Source: Anagrus nilaparvatae (taxonomy: Eukaryota; Arthropoda; Insecta; Hymenoptera; Mymaridae). From it: a DNA stretch of 64,000 bases. This document shows, one piece after another, positions 24,895 to 35,434 of the stretch. The notes under the pieces are model-generated. The model searched no databases. It was not told where the DNA came from and was given only the letters and a program-made list of their open reading frames with translations. The stretch lies in NCBI GenBank assembly GCA_022575985.1, contig JAKSXM010000156.1, positions 3,472,001 through 3,536,000 on the forward strand, written 5' to 3'. Position numbers and translations under genes: made by a program. Each line of letters opens with the position of its first letter. Positions within the stretch are counted from its first letter, which is position 1.

Positions 24895-24912
24895 TTCTAG
24901 AAGTTTCTGGAA
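24895..24912. promoter_or_regulatory. Perfect four-pentamer heat-shock element
   Basis: TTCTAGAAGTTTCTGGAA reads TTC-nn-GAA-nn-TTC-nn-GAA with exact five-base spacing, the binding site for trimeric heat-shock factor. It lies about 50 bases upstream of the TATA box of the LTR. In LTR elements such a site would tie transcription to heat or other proteotoxic stress. Confidence 0.75.
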
Positions 24913-25532
24913 GGAAATTTGCGTTTGGCGCGAATTTCTTCTTTTTAGTTTTTTAATTGTTTTAATTATTGTTTATCATTTTTATATATTATATTTATTA
25001 CATTGATTATTTTTTTATTTATAATTAATTTCTATTTACAACTTAGATTAATAAATACTCCTTTTTTATCAATAAAATCTATTTTGACCGTTAGTAGATT
25101 TATCATTTATGTATAATGAATTTATTAAATATATTAAATGTATTATTAATAATTATTATATTTTTTATTAATAATAAAGGTGTATTTAATTATAATATTT
25201 TATAATTAAATTAAATAATTCTAATTTACTTAAAAACTAATATTTTACACATATTTACATATTTACATTTAAGAGGCTGCCGGCATAATTAAATACATGC
25301 TGGATAGTGCTGCCATCTTAATAATATTTGATTATCATTAAATAGTATAAATTTAGGAGTTTATAATTGTATCGATACATATATTGATTTAAAACCGGAT
25401 TTTGGTATTTTATACACTTATGCGTGTGTATGATGCAACACACGTATAATTAAGTAGAATTAAACTTTTATTTGCATGCATTATTCATAAATATTTGCAT
25501 ATCTTAGGGGTCTAGGCATTTGGTATGTTACA

Positions 25533-26320
25533 TTGTTTATGGGTCGGAGAAATTAAATTAAATCTAAAAAACCCACAAAAAAAACGGTTGTTTTAGATTT
25601 TTGGAGGCTTGTCCTGGTCTAGAGTAATTTCAACGGGAATCAGTGAGTTTTTTGATAACTTTTTGGATGCTACTACTTAAGTTAGTTTTGGTTTCGGGGG
25701 CCAAATCACTATACTTAACCGGAAATAGCCCTTAACAACAAAAAATATTGACTATTAAAATAATTTAGCATTTTGTAAAATATACTATTTGGTATAAAAA
25801 AAGGCTAGAAATGTTAAAATTCTAAATTTTAATTATTATAGTAGAGCGTAAGCTGAACCTAAGCTCTACTTTATACCGAAAAACTTTTCAATGTATATGC
25901 ACAGAATTTTGGGAAAACTAACAAATAGACTGCATTTAATTTTGAAACTTTTAAGTTGTATTTATGACTTTATTTTCATTGACGAATTTCAGATTCTTTC
26001 AAAAGGGTTTGAGCATATTATGTGAATTATTAGCATAAAATGTGAATCAACTCGAATAAGTCATTTTACCTAATTTGCCAGGCTGTAGAATGAATTATAG
26101 AAACCAATAAATTAAAATATATTTATATAATTTATTTTATTTAACAATTTTATTAGTACAAAGTGTATATAATTTATACAAAAATTAAATATTGCTTAAA
26201 TTACGTAAGTAAATACATATAAATCTGATTAATTAAATAAACTTAGATTTGCCTCTCCAAATAAAAAAAAAAAAATAATAATTAGAAGTCTGTCAATATA
26301 CAAATTGATTAATTTACATT
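25533..26320. other. Spacer between LTR element and F-box gene 1
   Basis: No gene, RNA or repeat pair found. The predicted 3' end of F-box gene 1 lies at its right border. Confidence 0.5.
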
Positions 26321-26326
26321 TTTATT
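26321..26326 (-). promoter_or_regulatory. Polyadenylation signal AATAAA of F-box gene 1
   Basis: AATAAA on the minus strand lies about ten bases after the stop codon of F-box/LRR gene 1. Confidence 0.55.
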
Positions 26327-26334
26327 ACTGCTAA

Positions 26335-27172
26335 TTATGCAATCGAATTCCAATAATAACTAAAATTTTTTTTAATTAATTTAATTAACGGCTGTTCAAC
26401 ATCTAAATTATCATCAATAAGGTCAGGTGAACAGACTACGTTCAAATCAAATTTATCATCACGTATAATTCTTATTTGATTTGCAAGTATAATTGAATAA
26501 ATTGTAATTTTTAAGCAACATTCAATATTAATTTCTACCAAACGTAATGATTGCCTTACTAAATTTACAAATGATCTTTTAGTTACAGGAGTATCAATAA
26601 TACTTAAAACAGTTAATTTTTGGAGATAAATAATTCCTGTAAAACCAAAATCTGTGAAAAAACAAGAATCAAATGTCACATTATACAATTTTTCACATTG
26701 GCCAATTGCTAATAGAAATTTATCCATGACAATTTCTGATTTACATTTTAAGGTATCAACATTTTTTAATTTTCTAAAATAAGCTTCTCCAATTGGTGTG
26801 AGTAAATAATTATCTATTTTAATTTCTAATTTTTTTAAATTGGTGCATTCAGTTAATGCTTTTATACAATTATCATCAAAATTAAACACATCAATCATCA
26901 AAAATCTTAAATTTTTGAATTTATGAAATAAGTTTGACATTTTGTCAGTATATTCTAAATACCCAATTTTTTCTAACAGATTCATATTTAAATTATCAAT
27001 AAAAGTATCTAAATTTACGTCTTTAGGAAAATAAACAGATTTTAAGTTTTTTTGCTTGATCATTAATTTGATCAATTTTTCAACAGATTTACATTCATTG
27101 ATACGCAGATCAGAAATTTCTGTGCAATCAGCCATATTTAATGAATCTAAAATACTATCAAAAGTTTTTGCT
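26335..27172 (-). CDS. F-box gene 1, C-terminal LRR segment
   Basis: An open frame of 266 codons from ATG 27135 continues in frame upstream to the MITE junction at 27173. It encodes degenerate leucine-rich repeats with alternating KNLRFLMIDVF- and QKLTVLSIIDT-type units and ends in a basic, aromatic tail (KKNFSYYWNSIA). The ATG at 27135 is internal to the original exon, not the native start. Confidence 0.75.
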
Positions 27173-27679
27173 CACACCTAGCTTGAACGAGCGAAAAGTC
27201 GAAAAAAAAAGACGACAAAATCTGATACTACAAAGTTTTCGGGAATAGTTTGTTATTTTCATATTTCCATAGCAGTAAGTTGGAGCTGCTCGTCTAAAAA
27301 ATTTTTAGTCATTTTTGTGGGTGACTGAGAGATCAAAATCCGAAAATTTGATTTTTAACAATAAATCTTTATTAAATTTAAAGAAATAGATGAAAAATTT
27401 GGATTGCCAGGGAAAAACCACTCCAGAAGAAAAAAAAACTTTTCTTTTTCCGATGAAATTTAGCCAAGTTATCGTCAATTTAAGATTTTACTCAAATTTG
27501 TCTTAAAAAAGATTGAAGTTCTATATTTCACCCACAAAATAGACTAAAAATTTTTTAGACGAGCAGCTCCAACTTACTTCTATGGAAATATGAAAATAAC
27601 AAACTATTCCCGAAAACTTTGTAGTATCAGATTTTGTCGTTATTTTTTTTCGACTTTTCGCTCGTTCAAGCTAGGTGTG
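27173..27679. mobile_element. MITE, 507 bp, inserted in F-box gene 1
   Basis: The ends CACACCTAGCTTGAACGAGC and its exact complement (ending 27679) begin near-perfect inverted arms of about 130 bp. The insertion is flanked by TGCT on both sides (27169-27172 and 27680-27683). There is no coding capacity. The close match of the two arms suggests recent mobility. Confidence 0.88.
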
Positions 27680-27920
27680 TGCTACTGAATTATTTCCAAC
27701 TTTAAAAAAGTTTTTAAGTGTTACTTTTTCAATGTAATTAGTATTAATACTCAAAAAGCAATCTTCATTAATAGAAAAATTTTCCAATGAAATATAGCTT
27801 AAATTTTTAATATTATTTAAAAAAATTTTTAATTTTTCATCAGTAAATATTTTTTGTTTAGAAGTAATCAAAATACCTAAAAATTTAAAATTTTTACAAG
27901 AGTTTAGAACGTCTGAATGA
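27680..27920 (-). CDS. F-box gene 1, middle LRR segment
   Basis: Eighty codons are open between the LINE tail and the MITE. They encode HSDVLNSCKNFKFLGIL and further Leu/Ile-rich repeat units up to KVGNNSVA, which joins directly to AKTFDSIL beyond the MITE. Confidence 0.7.
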
Positions 27921-28224
27921 AATATTTATTTATTTATTTATTATCGTTTAGGGTATTAAATACAATGTTATGACAAATTGCTATAACCCATAGAAACACA
28001 AAGTTCGTACATGGACCCAAGTCAGTTTAGAAATATAATTTTTAAGTTTTACAATAGCTTTTATAAAAAATTATTACAAAAATATAAATATATTAATATA
28101 ATATGTCAATAAATTTAAATATAATATAATTATAAAGATTTGGTAAGTCATAATGCATTAATGTTCTTATATATAATACTAGATGTAATGGATATTAATT
28201 TTTAAAATTAGTCTACAAAAAAAA

Positions 28225-30297
28225 TATGTTATTGAAGTTATGAACGTTCAACGAACAATACCTAACCTAAACTGGTTAAAAAAAGTGGTTTTATCTTAAT
28301 AATAATTTTTCCGGTGGTTTTTCCCAAGAAATTCTAAACGCAAATGAATCTTTAATAAAAGAGGCATAATTAATAAAAGATTTTACATGGTTTAAAGCAC
28401 CGGAAATATAAAAAAGCAGAGAAAGAAATTTTTAAACTTTTAGATTTTTTTGTAATTTTTAACTTCTGAGTCAGTTTTCCCCAGTAGAACCTTCATATTT
28501 ATGTTAAATATTTAATTTCTTATTATTTGGGATAACTTTTTTTATATATAAGTCACCGGAAAATATTTAAAAGAGGAAAAATGCTAGAAATTTGTAGGTT
28601 AAAAAATGCGTTTTTTTTCATTTGATTTATAGACTTAAAATAATATCGATTTAGAGACTTAGAATAATTCAGGATTAGGGACTTGTAATAATTTTGATTT
28701 AGGGACCTATAAGATAATACGTGTTTAGGGAATCAATGACCCCGAAAACTATACTGGGATACCAAATATAAGCTCAATTAGCAATTGTTTTCAAGAATTT
28801 ACTTATATAATTTTTAATTATCACCTTACTAAATTATTACAAGTCCCTAATCCTGAATTGTTCTAAGTCCCTAAATCGATATTATTTTAAGTCTATAAAT
28901 TAAAATTGTTCTAACTGCCTAAATCTGAATATTTTAAGTCCCTAAATCGATATTATTTCAAGTCCATAAACCTGTATTATTCTAAGTCCCCAAGCCCAGA
29001 TTTTTCAAAGTCCCTAAATTTAAATTATTCTAAGTCTCATTTGACCCTCCCTTCTTAATTTTCAAGTTCTGAAGTACCCCCACCCTATAAACATGTCCCG
29101 TGTTAATATAGGCTCAATTAACAATTGCTTTCAAGAATTTACCTGTCTTGGAAATTTTTTCCGATTTTTTATGATATAACTTTCATTACTCAAAACTGGC
29201 CATCCGAAAATGGACGAAACCTTCAAAATCTGTTTCAGTTACCAAAAATACATACAGTTCGCTGAGATGAATCTATCCTCGTGCTGTTAAAATTTTTAGA
29301 TTCATTTAACATTGCTGATGCATTCACTCCAGTAAAATCGCGGAAATAAGCGGGAATTCAGCTGCTAGACGTAACCAATATTTTCCACTTTAGGTTTTTC
29401 GGGTCGTTGATCTGAAATTTCAGGGTATTTTCTATGAGAAATTGGTAGTAGGACTCTTTTAAAATTGCAAAAAACTACCCCAAAAATGGAATCTGTAAGT
29501 AAATATATGAAAAATTTTAGAGGTAGTTTTTGCAAATTTTTGAGTGAATCGCCAACTTTTTATAGACAGGAACCCGAAATTCATGATCAACGACCAAAAA
29601 ACCTATGCAGAACGAATCTGGACCCTCTAATCTGAAAATGCAGTTTTTAAAAATTGAAGGGTCTAGTCCTGATTATTTATAGAAAAGACCCCGATATTTA
29701 TGATCAGTGATCCAAAAAACCTGTAATAGATCGCGGTGACGGCCTGTAACCCTAAACCGCGATTTCACTGGAATTTGTGTATTATTGAAGGTTATCGTTC
29801 CTAGGCCATAAAATTTAATGTTAAACTCTAAATCTTCCTTTTAATTAATTATTCCTTGTAAGTAATCTGTATTTACTGAAAAAATAGATTAAATAATAAA
29901 ATGAAAAAAAAACGCATTTTTTAACCTACAAATTTCTAGCATTTTACCTCTTTTAAATATTTTCCGGTGACTTATATTTAAAAAAAGTTATCCCAAATTA
30001 TAACAAATTAAATATTTAGCATAAATATGAAGGTTCTACTTGGGAAAACTGACTCAAAAGTTAAAAATTACAAAAAAACCTAAAAGTTTAAAAATTACTT
30101 TCTCTGTTTTTTTATATTTCCGGTGCTTTAAACCATGTAAAATCTTTTATTAATTATGCCTTTTTTATTAAAGATTCATTTGCGTTTAGTATTTCTTGGG
30201 AAAAACTACCGGAAAAATTATTATCAAGATAAAACCACTTTTTTTAACCAGTTTAGTTTAGGTATTGTTCGTTGAACGTTCATAACTTCAATAACAT
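28225..30297. mobile_element. Foldback element of 2.07 kb inside LINE A
   Basis: Two arms of about 400 bp (28225-28624 and 29899-30297) are near-complements, starting ATGTTATTGAAGTTATGAAC. The spacer holds copies of the TTTAGGGACTTAGAATAATT minisatellite in both orientations (28640-28740 and 28830-29040). It also has three tandem blocks around GATCAACGACC-like motifs (29390-29760). The last 20 or so codons of the open frame at 30224-30688 come from the right arm. Confidence 0.78.
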
Positions 30298-30793
30298 AAA
30301 AAAATTTTGACAACCATTTTTTAAAAGAGTTAATCCAACTTTGGGGAATGTGACTAAGGTTACCTAAATTCTTAAGTTTTTTGGGCAAAGCATTAAAGAT
30401 TTTAAAAACTATAAAAGAATAACACTTTTGGCCAGTAGCTAAAGTTTTTTTTGGGATATTTAATAAATTATTTCTGTTAGTATCAAGATTATTTTCATTC
30501 TTCTCTAACAAGGAATTATATAATTTAATTATTTTTTTCTTAATGGCAAAAAAATAGAATGTTTGTTTGGCATTTAATATTGTTTGTTCATTATCATTGT
30601 TGCTATCTTTACTCAGGTTTAGATTTAAAAATTTAAATAATCTATATTGTACGTTTTGAATCAGCTTAATTAATGTATCATGGTCCAAGAATATACATAA
30701 AAAGGTTTTTTGGAATGATCAAGACTGTCATATAAGTATTTAATGACATGGGCAATAGCATCATTTGTTGATATACCGGATTTAAAGCCAAAC
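30224..30793 (-). pseudogene. LINE A, RT motif and C-terminal region
   Basis: Beginning at 30793 the frame reads QFGFKSGISTNDAIAHVI and then, after a frame change near 30680, a 154-codon frame with a C-terminal pattern typical of arthropod LINEs (CYSFIVFKIFNALPKKLKNL, then SFKKWLSKF). The end of the frame is borrowed from the foldback arm. The frame change and missing catalytic Asp pair mark it as dead. Confidence 0.65.
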
Positions 30794-30802
30794 TGTCTAT
30801 TT

Positions 30803-31370
30803 ATTTATTTATTTATTTATTTTTGATACATTAACAGCCTCTATAGGCCAATATATAAATAACAAAATATAAAATATAAAATATAAAATATAAAGATCAG
30901 TTCTTTTATAAAATTAAAAATACAAGATTTAAAGATTTAATTAAATTATTTTGACTAGAAAAAAAAATTAACAAAATTTCCAATTACAATAAATAGAGAT
31001 AAATTTACAATTTAAAAATAATAAAGTTAGCTAACCATAATATTTCAGAAATAGTGATTTGATTTTTAGTTTGAAGGTAAAAGGATTTGTGATAGATTGT
31101 ATATTTAAGGGAATAGTATTCCAAATTCTTTTACAACGATTTATAGTAGAGTAATAAATATAGTCATAGCGAGAAAGGTGTTCAACCAAACGCCTAGATT
31201 CGCGAAATGAGTAAGGAATATCTCGAAAACTGAATTTTTCTCTAAGTAATGGACATTTAATTAAACCATGCAATATCTTATGAGTAAATACCATATCCTG
31301 AACCCTATGGTGTGATTCAATAGTATGAATATTAAAACGCACCGAGGGTCCGTGATAGTCATGATCAAAA
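30803..31370 (-). mobile_element. LINE B: 5'-truncated LINE 3' end nested in LINE A
   Basis: It is flanked by a nine-base duplication (TGTCTATTT, plus strand, at 30794-30802 and 31371-31379). It ends in an (AAATA)n tail and keeps an open C-terminal domain (31370-31031): HHRVQDMVFTHKILHGLI, LLREKFSFRDIP, then IWNTIPLNIQSITN and FKLKIKSLF. This is the C-terminal region found after the RT in Jockey/CR1-type elements. It interrupts LINE A between ISNR and QFGF of the RT. Confidence 0.85.
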
Positions 31371-32032
31371 TGTCTATTTGATATTAATAAATTTTTTTCA
31401 AGATAGTTTGATAGCCTGTATTTAATAATCTTTTCAAATATTTTAGCAATATTTGATGTTAGAGAGATCGGTCTGTAGTTAGTAATTAAGGATTTATCAC
31501 CTGACTTATAGATTGGTTTGGAAATACGCCTTCACTGATTGCCAAATTAAAAATAAAAACTAGGGGTTTTACAATAAAATCAAGCAAACATTGAATTACT
31601 CTGTTACTAATACTGTCTACTAATCCAGCTTTATATGTTACTAGATTTTTTATAAGTTTAGTTACTTCAGTAATATCAGTAGGTTCAATAAAAAAAGATT
31701 GGCTCGAAGTAATATTTGCAGATTTTTTAACATTATTTCTTTTTTTTTGTTTTTATTTAGATTGTTAGCTATATTAGAGAAGAATTTATTAATTTCTGTG
31801 GCAATATCTGTATCGTTCGTTATTATTTTACTGTCAACTTTTAATTCTTTAATTTTATTATTTTTAGGGGATTGATTTTTACCAAATACTTTTTTGTTAA
31901 CGAATTCTCAAAATTTTTTACTATTGGTACCAACTACTTTGGCCTCAGAATTTAGAGATGTATTTTTAGCTCTTTTAATAATGGTTGTCAATAGCTTTAT
32001 AGTTTTTATATGCATTTTCTTTAAATAATAAC

Positions 32033-32381
32033 GAATGATCTATTTGAGACTCATATTCATCAAGTAAATGTAATTCTGTTAAATATGGGCCACACCTCTT
32101 AAGAATGTTTATAATAAAATTAGTGTTTTCTCTAACATGTGGAAGATTTTGAAAATATTTTCCGAATAAATTATTTTCAATTTTTAAAATTGTTGTATTA
32201 CTCCAAGAATCTTGACTTACTTCACGCCATCTTTTGCAGACTTTTTCTATTTTAATTTTGTCTTTTATTGACAAAAATTTTAAAATATGGAGCAAGCAAT
32301 AATTGTTGAGGATATTGATATTTATCTTAGCTGAACCTACTGTTTCAACGCTTATTTTCAATTTTTTAAAGTTGTTCAAAC
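32033..32381 (-). CDS. F-box gene 1, F-box segment of exon 2
   Basis: The exon begins after the acceptor TTTTTTAG; the first two bases complete a Gly codon with the last base of exon 1 (MNSGG then LNNFKKLK). It carries the F-box and first spacer up to ESQIDHS, after which LINE A sequence takes over (the residues KENAYKNYKAIDNHY belong to the LINE). The next genuine residue is DVLNS at 27914. Confidence 0.75.
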
Positions 32382-32750
32382 CTAAAAAATTTTAGTTATA
32401 TTAGTACCTGGATGCAAATTCAAAATTATTAAATTTAAATTTCTAAAATTTTTCTGCACTCAAGTATCCTATTGAATTTCTTCCTAAACGAAACTTAGAC
32501 AGAGAAGTAAAGGTTTGAATTGAAACATTCTATTTTCATGGTCAAGGGTCGTAATAATTTTTTTTTTACAATGGCGAGAAAACTCGTTTTTCTAAACCCC
32601 TATCAAAACAGTAGTATATTCTTACCGATATTCTTACTCATATCCAAAAAAATAAATCGCGTACAATCCGGGGCATTCTCAGTAAGAAAAAGTATACGCA
32701 TTGCTAACCGAAATCGCTCCATTTAGTATTGTGCATAAACATTATTAGCC

Positions 32751-32960
32751 AAGAGGCGGTCTACTTGGCGCACAATTCAATGTGCGTCGTTGTGCGCCAG
32801 TGGTAATTCCATTAAACAATCCACATCAAAAGTATAATATAAAAAATACTCCGCTTATAGACTTTCAAGCTTATGATGGAGCACAGATATAATATGGATT
32901 GTTTAAACGAATTCTTACTGGCGAACTTTTTGGAGCACAATCCAATGTGGACCGCCCTTC
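32751..32960. mobile_element. MITE, 210 bp, with 9-bp target duplication
   Basis: The ends AAGAGGCGGTC and GACCGCCCTTC are inverted partners. TTATTAGCC is directly duplicated at 32742-32750 and 32961-32969. Inner arms pair through ACAATCCA-type segments. A duplication of 8-9 bp fits hAT, Mutator or Merlin relatives. It lies in intron 1 of F-box gene 1. Confidence 0.8.
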
Positions 32961-33126
32961 TTATTAGCCTGGCAGTTATTTCAAAAAGTTGCTTGGATTT
33001 TTATTTCTCTAGTGAAATCAGTTGCTATTTATCAAAAAAATAAAATTCCCAAAATGATAATTCAAAATTTATTAAAAAAATAAATATTAATATAAACTTT
33101 GAAAATAAACTGTTTCAATTATATTT

Positions 33127-33333
33127 CAGTGGCGGATACAGAGGGGGTCAAAGGGGTCAATTGAACCCCCCTCAGTGGTCAGTTTTACCTTCTTTTAGCT
33201 AATTTTAGGCTACATAATTAACGTGAAGTGCCAGTTTGACTCCCCCAAAAAAAATTTAAGGGACTTGTTTAGCAAATTTTTTTTAATTTGATTCAAATGA
33301 CCCCCCCAAAAAAATTTTCTAGATCCGCCAGTG
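33127..33333. mobile_element. hAT-like MITE with CAGTGGCGGATC-type ends
   Basis: CAGTGGCGGATAC at 33127 pairs with GATCCGCCAGTG ending at 33333. CAGTGGCGGAT ends are typical of Tip100-type hAT elements. TATTT flanks both sides, too short for a full 8-bp hAT duplication, so the superfamily call is tentative. A related single end lies at 62644. It lies in intron 1 of F-box gene 1. Confidence 0.65.
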
Positions 33334-34237
33334 TATTTAAGGATGTAAACTTCGAATCTGGGGATAATAGACATATAAGCAGCAGGGTTAATACTATTAC
33401 TCTCTTTTTCTATCATATTACTATAGAAGTGAGAAGTTTGCGCGCGCACGGCTATACGATAAAATTGTTAAATAAATATACTTTTCATTATAAACAAATC
33501 ACCCTCGTCTAAAATAAATTGAATAATTATATTCTGCATTATTTTTGTTATATGTTATAATTTTTTTATCAAAAACTCTACTCAAAAAATTCTAAAATTT
33601 TTTATTGTAAAATGTCACCCCATAAGAATCACGTGTATAAGATGCTCAAAAAATCAATATTATTTTTAATTATTTAACAATGAAGGAGTCACCCTATGAT
33701 CTTCAAATTTTAAATATATATTTTTTAATTTTTAATATGACTTTTTGTTATATATACCAGTTTTTATTAAAATTTGTACTCAAAAAAAAAAAGGTAGTTA
33801 ACCTCAAGGAGGCAGTTTCATGACAACAGGGTTAACTCGTTAGCATATTTTAAACCTGAAATGCATTATCACATTTGCTTGTAATAATTTTCCAATAAAA
33901 GAGTAGTTAATAACTTTGCGCAATTTTTTATCAGAAAATGAAAAAATAAAAGTTTTATGTTTTATTTGCTTAAAAACGTTGAATTATTTCAATTCTTCGG
34001 GGCATAAATGCCACTTTTTCACTCGCTTTTTCACAGACCTGTACAACTTGGATTAAAATTCTGTTTAACTCGCGTTGAATAGCATTCAACAATTTTAGGT
34101 AGAGAATATATCGGCTCAATTTGCTCACAATGTGCTTAATACATTTCAGTTTTAAAATATGTTTTTAATATAAAATCAAAATATAGAATGACTGTAATTA
34201 AATTATTAATATATATCTATATCACAAATAATCTTAC
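33334..34237 (-). other. Intron 1 (5' part) of F-box gene 1
   Basis: AT-rich intronic sequence with no further element recognised. The intron as a whole runs from 34237 to 32382 and also holds two MITEs. Confidence 0.55.
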
Positions 34238-34250
34238 CTCCTGAATTCAT
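34238..34250 (-). CDS. F-box gene 1, 13-nt first coding exon
   Basis: ATGAATTCAGGAG is followed by the donor GTAAGA and preceded by CTATAAAA. The same arrangement (13-nt coding exon, phase 1, ATAAAA just upstream) is found in F-box gene 2 at 40719-40707, which supports both models. Confidence 0.65.
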
Positions 34251-34542
34251 TTTTATAGCTGTTTAATTTTTAAAAAAATATTTCTTGAAATCGTTGAACG
34301 GACCGTTTTTTTTAAATCACCTCCTATCTGATGGCGATTGCGACTGTCTTGTCTAGAAAAATAAAAATAATCCTTAAAATTCATTTAAATAAAATGCAAA
34401 GACGCTGAGATACTTACAGAAAATCCAAATAACAATTATACATTGTAAAATCTAAAGACGTGGGCGTGGTACCATAGAATAAGTATTACTGCGCGTATAT
34501 TATTCTATGGTGGTACACCTAGGTGGTATCTGGATAAAATGT

Positions 34543-34595
34543 CTATACTAGATACCGTCAAAGACGGGTAGAGCGAAGCTGATCATGTTAAAAAA
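34543..34595. repeat. Left inverted repeat T34 (partner at 39449-39497)
   Basis: ACTAGATACCGTCAAAGACG and the next 30 or so bases (GGGTAGAGCGAAGCTGATCA) are matched in reverse at 39449-39497. The motif GACGGG(T/A)AGAGCGAAGCT also ends the R16 repeats at 16.55 and 61.9 kb. Either the pair bounds a single 4.95-kb element or it is two oppositely oriented copies of one repeat. Confidence 0.65.
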
Positions 34596-34819
34596 AAGCA
34601 AGAAAAGAGGACGTTTTTTTTTAATGTTGAGATTTTAAAAGTTTTGATTTGATTGAGTTCAATAATAATGTTTAAATAAGACGTAAAAAAATGTTAAGCA
34701 TAGTTAAAAATGGATAAAACTACCCCTGAATTTAACAAAAAATGAAAAAAACTTATAACTGGTTTGTGTTTTCATACAACCAACGATCATGGAACATGTT
34801 CACTTATAACAGTTATAAA

Positions 34820-35010
34820 GTATATTTCCTAATTATTATAAGTCCTAAGATCGAAATTACAATAAATTCGGAAATATAAATTATCCTAAGTCCATAAACC
34901 TAAAGTATTCTAAGTTCTCGTTTTTATCAGGGCCTGATCAGGCCCTGACTCCCTCTTCAAATTATTCTAATTCCTTTAATCGGAAATATTCTAAGTTTAT
35001 TTCACACCCC
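34820..35010. repeat. 24-bp minisatellite remnant
   Basis: Degenerate units of the complement of TTTAGGGACTTAGAATAATT, ending in a C-rich stretch. Confidence 0.5.
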
Positions 35011-35067
35011 CTCCCCCTAAAAACGTCGTCAATATTTAACCCCCCCCCCCCTTAAAACGTCAATAAA

Positions 35068-35191
35068 CGGTGATCCTGAGCGGGATGTGAATTTTATTTT
35101 ATTAGGTGCATTGCTATAATTGTTGATGCTTGTAATCTTAGCTGCGATTGGTTAAATAATAAACAAACATCCGCTCTGGATCGCCCTGTAT
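35068..35191. mobile_element. Small MITE, about 124 bp
   Basis: ACGGTGATCCTGAGCGGGAT at the left pairs with ATCCGCTCTGGATCGCCCTG at the right. It is bracketed by two long poly-C tracts (about 35041 and 35200). Confidence 0.6.
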
Positions 35192-35434
35192 TTTGACCCC
35201 CCCCCCCCTAAAAACTTCACTTTTTTACCCACCTCCTTCAGAGCCGGACTTTTTCAATAATCCATCCAATGAACATTTTCCATGTTAAAAATGTATTACA
35301 TTTTATTTTTCAGACTTTTCATAACTTCTGCGGTATGAAAAATGGCTTTTTTAAACATATTTTTTTAGTAAATAATAAAACGGAGGATTAATATAGGATT
35401 GGGGGCAATTTTTTTTGTTGAATCCTGAAAAAGG

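Larger units (their letters stand above)
18895..25532 (-). mobile_element. LTR retrotransposon, gag-only, minus strand
   Basis: Direct repeats of 376 bp at 18895-19270 and 25157-25532 differ by about one base (T/C near 19019/25279), so the insertion is young. On the minus strand the order is 5' LTR, primer-binding-like site, long AT-rich leader, gag, polypurine tract, 3' LTR. No protease, reverse transcriptase or integrase frame is visible between gag and the 3' LTR or in the leader, so the element needs enzymes supplied in trans. The Gag resembles Ty3/Gypsy-type capsids. No target duplication is seen, consistent with the left LTR being truncated. Confidence 0.8.
24503..25532 (-). repeat. 5' LTR, about 1.03 kb, with promoter and polyadenylation signals
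   Basis: The LTR starts TGTAAC (25532) and ends GTTACA (24503), matching short inverted termini as LTRs have. The first 376 bp are duplicated at 18895-19270. The rest is GC-richer and contains a heat-shock element, a TATA box, an AATAAA about 100 bases further on, and a U5-like stretch. An alternative is that 24503-24960 is a separate LTR fragment nested beside a 376-bp LTR; the TGTAAC/GTTACA pairing favours a single LTR. Confidence 0.6.
27921..32032 (-). mobile_element. LINE A: 5'-truncated, degenerate Jockey/CR1-like retrotransposon
   Basis: On the minus strand it begins inside the endonuclease-RT linker (KNYKAIDNH.., KRAKNTSLN.., EAKVVGTNSKKF). It passes into the reverse transcriptase (KSGDKSLITNYRPISLTSNI, then QFGFKSGISTNDAIAHVI) and a C-terminal region. 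It ends in a 3' UTR with an (AATA)n tail at 27921-27940. NYRPISL and QFGFxxGxST are hallmark non-LTR RT motifs. Frameshifts are present and no (F/Y)xDD palm motif is seen, so an internal deletion is likely. A six-base duplication (GAATGA, plus strand) flanks it at 27915-27920 and 32033-32038. Confidence 0.82.
26335..34250 (-). pseudogene. F-box/LRR gene 1, split by a LINE and a MITE
   Basis: Exon 1 is a 13-nt coding piece (34250-34238, ATGAATTCAGGAG, donor GTAAGA). Exon 2 starts after TTTTTTAG at 32381. It is interrupted at 32033/27920 by a LINE flanked by a six-base duplication (TCATTC on the coding strand), and at 27680/27172 by a 507-bp MITE flanked by a four-base duplication (AGCA). Leaving one copy of each duplication, the coding length is 1431 nt, exactly 477 codons including stop, with no other stop. 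The N-terminus has an F-box (ILNNYCLLHILKFLSIKDKI, then VCKRWREVSQDSW). The remainder is LRR-like, with repeated LxxLxI units such as CKNFKFLGIL and CTNLKKLEIKI. F-box proteins carry substrates to SCF ubiquitin ligases through Skp1. As it stands, translation would end inside the LINE; because the rest of the frame is clean, the insertions look recent. Confidence 0.8.

Noticed and set aside
30224..30688. 154-codon frame as a host gene
   Set aside because: Its centre is a LINE C-terminal region and its end comes from a foldback arm.
33210..33512. Frames on both strands around the hAT-like MITE
   Set aside because: They span the terminal repeats of a noncoding element, with poly-Gly/Pro from G/C runs.
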